This document shows, in pieces, positions 5,130 through 7,153 of a stretch of DNA of 7,153 bases. Numbering within the stretch: position 1 is the stretch's first letter; each line of letters opens with the position of its first letter. Both the position numbers and the translations under genes were made by a program. The stretch is from contig JADFXS010000097.1 of the NCBI GenBank assembly GCA_015233515.1, positions 1-7,153 on the forward strand, given 5' to 3'. The notes under the pieces were generated by a model. That model saw only the letters and a program-made list of their open reading frames with translations. It made no database searches and was not told where the DNA came from. This stretch comes from Deltaproteobacteria bacterium (GTDB lineage: Bacteria; Desulfobacterota; Desulfarculia; Adiutricales; JAGVGV01).

Positions 5130-6290
5130 TCAAGCACCAGCCATCCTCTTTTCCTTGGCGGCGAAGAAGAAGGGGGCGCACGAAATCAGGCCAAAGCCGC
5201 CTCCGATGTAAAAGACCTGATCAAGTCCCAGATACTCGTTGACCATCCCGGCCAGTATCGGACCCGCCACCATCCCGACGCTGAATGCAAGTTCCAGCAT
5301 GCTGATCACCGGAGTCATTCGGCCGGTGCGTCTTCCGATATCTATTGATACGGCCAGCATAGGCGGCACCAGCACTCCGATGGTCAGCCCCATGATCATG
5401 TTAATGGCGAGCATTCCTGCGAAGTTAGAAAACAGGGGCAATCCGGCCAGACAGATGGAGGAAGATACGCCGCCCCAAATTATCATTTTCATCCGGTCGA
5501 ATCGATCGGCCAGGCGGCCGAAGTATGGCTGCAGCAGACTGGGCAGAACCAAGGTCACGGTTATGAGAGTCCCGACTTGAGTGGCGGACAGACCGAATTT
5601 CTGGCAGTAAATTGGCAGAAAGCTCCAACTTATGCCCGTGCCAATGGTGGTTCCGAAGCGTAAAACCAATAATCCAGTCAATAGCGCATCGTTCCACCAA
5701 TGAACCCCGACCTTTTTGCCAGAGCTTTCGTATGCCTTGGCTTTCGAACGGGGCAGGCTTTTCCAGGATATGGCCAGACTTGTCAAGGACATCAGGCCCA
5801 TGCCGTAAAAAGCCGCCTTTATCCCGAAATAATCCTTGATCAACCCGCCGAAAACAGGCCCCACGGCCAGACCTGCCGTCGCTGCCGCGTTAAAAAGCCC
5901 CATGACGCGGCCTTCATATCCCACGGGTGTCATATCGCCGATCAGGGATCGAACCACCGGGAAGATCATGGCGGCGCCCAATCCCTGAATGGTTCGGAAG
6001 ACGACTATTTGCGTAACCGTATCCGCTGTCCCCAGGCCTATGGAAACTATTGTGCAGAGAAATAGCCCCCCCAGAATGAAGGAACGGCGTCCCCAGCGTT
6101 CGGCCAGTTCACCGACGGCGGGCAGAAAAACAGACCGCGACAGCGAAAAACTGGCGAAAATAAGGCCGATTTCCACTCCGGAGGCGCCTAGTTCGGTCGC
6201 GTAAACAGGCAGAAGCGGTGCGACCATGGCCGCCCCCAGATTGGAAACTCCTATGGCCAGCAACATCGCCGCGAAGAGAAAAGTATTCAT
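5130..6290 (-). CDS. MFS transporter, drug:H+ antiporter type (386 aa)
   Basis: This inner-membrane protein has about 12 predicted TM segments in two halves joined by a charged loop at about 178-198. Family marks are motif A in loop 2-3 (GELAERWGRR, 60-69), the TM4 Arg motif (RTIQGLGAAMIFP, R99), the antiporter motif C in TM5 (GLAVGPVFGG, 140-149), a second motif A in loop 8-9 (GRLADRFDR, 258-266) and a second C-like motif (SVGMVAGPILAG). Motif C is typical of proton-coupled export, so efflux of a drug or metabolite is likely; the substrate cannot be read from sequence. Length is normal for the family. The start at 6290 is chosen because it begins TM1; the SD is weak (AAAGAG). A 4-codon ORF ends right at the start codon. 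A good promoter and a leader hairpin lie upstream, and no local regulator gene is seen. Confidence 0.93.
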   Translation of the reverse strand: MNTFLFAAMLLAIGVSNLGAAMVAPLLPVYATELGASGVEIGLIFASFSLSRSVFLPAVGELAERWGRRSFILGGLFLCTIVSIGLGTADTVTQIVVFRTIQGLGAAMIFPVVRSLIGDMTPVGYEGRVMGLFNAAATAGLAVGPVFGGLIKDYFGIKAAFYGMGLMSLTSLAISWKSLPRSKAKAYESSGKKVGVHWWNDALLTGLLVLRFGTTIGTGISWSFLPIYCQKFGLSATQVGTLITVTLVLPSLLQPYFGRLADRFDRMKMIIWGGVSSSICLAGLPLFSNFAGMLAINMIMGLTIGVLVPPMLAVSIDIGRRTGRMTPVISMLELAFSVGMVAGPILAGMVNEYLGLDQVFYIGGGFGLISCAPFFFAAKEKRMAGA

Positions 6291-6400
6291 TCAATACTCT
6301 TTCATTCCAGGACATCCACTGTTTGAGCGCTCGCGGTTACAAATAACATCTTGGAGACCTTCGGAATCGGCAAATCTCCGAGGAAAAAGTCAAAATATTT

Positions 6401-6430
6401 TCAAAAGGCGCTCTTGAAACCACCTTTTGA
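6401..6430 (-). promoter_or_regulatory. Leader hairpin at the start of the MFS transcript
   Basis: TCAAAAGG (6401-6408) and CCTTTTGA (6423-6430) form a perfect 8-bp stem with a 14-nt loop. On the minus strand it would sit at the very 5' end of the MFS mRNA, just after the predicted transcription start. A/T-rich sequence with a T5 follows shortly, so it might protect the mRNA 5' end or take part in attenuation. Confidence 0.4.
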
Positions 6431-6439
6431 GCCTAATCT

Positions 6440-6467
6440 TTTATAGTCTTTCATTTAAAACGGTCAA
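6440..6467 (-). promoter_or_regulatory. Strong candidate sigma-70 promoter of the MFS gene
   Basis: On the minus strand TTGACC (6467-6462, five of six) and TATAAA (6445-6440, five of six) are separated by 16 nt. Transcription would begin near 6433, leaving a leader of about 140 nt. That leader holds the 6401-6430 hairpin, a weaker GGAGA/TCTCC stem near 6354-6380, the 8-bp palindrome GAGCGCTC near 6325-6332 and a 4-codon ORF (6305-6291). Confidence 0.55.
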
Positions 6468-6707
6468 TAAATCTTATCCTTGTGAGGTGATTGCAAAAAA
6501 AATTGCCTCGGTGAATTTCCGCAGAGGCCTTAGGATTAAATTCGCATGAACACATCAGTAGAATCCAATCTACGGAAGCGAGGCGACTATGTATATTCTT
6601 TCCAGACATTCGAATAACATACAACAAGTCATTTTTCCATGGTTAGAAGAAGACCTTGATCTTCTTTGTTTTTCTATGCCGGTTTCAGTGGCCGTCCCGA
6701 TTTTTAC
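6468..6707. other. Gene-poor region with alternative RNA stems
   Basis: No complete gene is convincing. GCCTCG (6505-6510) can pair with GAGGC at 6524-6528 or, exclusively, with CGAGGC at 6579-6584. The second pairing is helped by TTCCG/CGGAA (6517-6521 with 6573-6577) and would cover the SD-like GAGG before the ATG at 6589. A small GTAGA/TCTAC stem lies between them. Short ORFs in all three plus frames overlap here, and none stands out clearly. Confidence 0.35.
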
Positions 6708-6749
6708 TTGATAAGGCTAAACGGAAAAGATATCTTCGCTTACAAATAG
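6589..6749 (+). pseudogene. Weak candidate broken small gene
   Basis: ATG 6589 with GAGG 5 nt upstream opens 40 codons: MYILSRHSNNIQQVIFPWLE, then EDLDLLCFSMPVSV, stopping at 6709-6711. Another frame reads FFYAGFSGRPDFYLIRLNGK, then DIFAYK, and stops at 6747-6749. One extra T in the T5 run near 6669-6673 would join them into about 53 codons. The first part vaguely recalls the N-terminal region of some transposases, but I cannot support that. Competing short frames in the same bases lower the confidence. Confidence 0.2.
6708..6736 (+). promoter_or_regulatory. Candidate promoter of the methyltransferase gene
   Basis: TTGATA (6708-6713, five of six) is followed by a 17-nt spacer and TATCTT (6731-6736, four of six). 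The predicted start near 6743 gives a leader of about 55 nt to the ATG at 6798. Confidence 0.42.
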
Positions 6750-6797
6750 AACAACGAATTTGTTCAGAAACCTGCCAAAATGTTCAAAGGAGCCGCA

Positions 6798-7153
6798 ATG
6801 ACCCTATCTTTCAACGCGATAGCCCAGACTTTTGATGAAGACCCACGAAGGGTAACGATGGCCGCGGCCATCGCCAGGATAATGCTAACCACCCTGCCGC
6901 TCACCTCACAGACCTCACTTTTAGATTACGGCGCCGGAACCGGACTGGTCAGCCTGGCGTTAGCTCCATACGTGGGAACCCTCATAGCCGCGGACGAATC
7001 TGAAGGCATGCTTGAAGTGCTACGGGCTAAGCTGGCTACCTCTAATTTTGCTAATATTCAAATCAGGCCTTGGAATGTGAACCAGGATGCCGCTGATCTC
7101 CCGGTCGTCGACGTAATTGCCGGCTCCATGGTTTTACACCATATGGAAGATAT
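6798..7153 (+). CDS. Class I SAM-dependent methyltransferase, N-terminal part
   Basis: The visible 118 residues begin with a helical lead (FNAIAQTFDEDPRRV), common in type 11/12 methyltransferases of the Rossmann-fold class. Motif I, LLDYGAGTGL (41-50), is the SAM-binding glycine loop. The end of strand 2 is AADES (65-69), where the acidic residue usually binds the SAM ribose. Residues 104-118, VDVIAGSMVLHHMED, are the strand-4 region with the HH found in many small-molecule methyltransferases. AAAGGAG lies 5 nt before the ATG, an excellent site. The gene runs off the window, so its C-terminal substrate-binding part and downstream partners are unseen. The substrate is unknown. It is transcribed divergently from the MFS gene, which does not by itself show a shared role. 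Confidence 0.92.
   Translation, partial: MTLSFNAIAQTFDEDPRRVTMAAAIARIMLTTLPLTSQTSLLDYGAGTGLVSLALAPYVGTLIAADESEGMLEVLRAKLATSNFANIQIRPWNVNQDAADLPVVDVIAGSMVLHHMED

Noticed and set aside
1..7153. A coherent new multi-gene system
   Set aside because: The genes differ in strand and type, have no shared pathway visible and no mobile-element boundaries; proposing a system would go beyond the sequence.

Overview
The window looks like an accessory stretch of a Gram-negative bacterial chromosome. Two proteins carry clear lipoboxes (type II signal peptides), two small proteins carry Sec signal peptides, and several genes have good Shine-Dalgarno sites. Base composition is moderate, near 50% G+C by eye. 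A Pseudomonadota- or Desulfobacterota-like host would fit, but nothing here fixes the taxon, and no tRNA, rRNA, CRISPR array or intact transposon is visible.

Layout from left to right. Positions 1-184 hold what may be the C-terminal end of a gene that starts outside the window or is broken. Two small minus-strand genes follow: 780-974, a PsiF-repeat-like periplasmic protein with two cysteines, and 459-704, a His-bearing small periplasmic or anchored helical protein. They probably share a promoter near 1069-1097, and a strong hairpin at 373-411 ends the unit. A gene-poor stretch (1098-1517) carries two copies of a GC-rich palindromic repeat. The minus-strand gene 1518-3050 encodes a 510-residue lipoprotein that I cannot assign to a family. 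Across a 608-base intergenic region lies the divergent gene 3659-4909, a lipoprotein built from nine tandem 36-residue Sel1-like (SLR/TPR-like) repeats. The minus-strand gene 5130-6290 is a 12-TM MFS transporter of the drug:H+ antiporter type with a good promoter and a structured leader of about 140 nt. A second divergent intergenic region of 507 bases leads to a class I SAM-dependent methyltransferase that starts at 6798 and runs off the window end.

I see no single pathway joining these genes. Most of the encoded proteins are envelope proteins: two small exported proteins, two lipoproteins and an efflux-type transporter. Three of the gene-poor stretches contain short coding-looking pieces that would join into longer frames if one homopolymer run changed by one base. 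This suggests either gene decay or residual indel errors in the assembly. I could not support a new multi-gene system. The best leads are the unassigned lipoprotein facing the SLR lipoprotein, the coding remnant behind the MFS gene, and the palindromic repeat pair.
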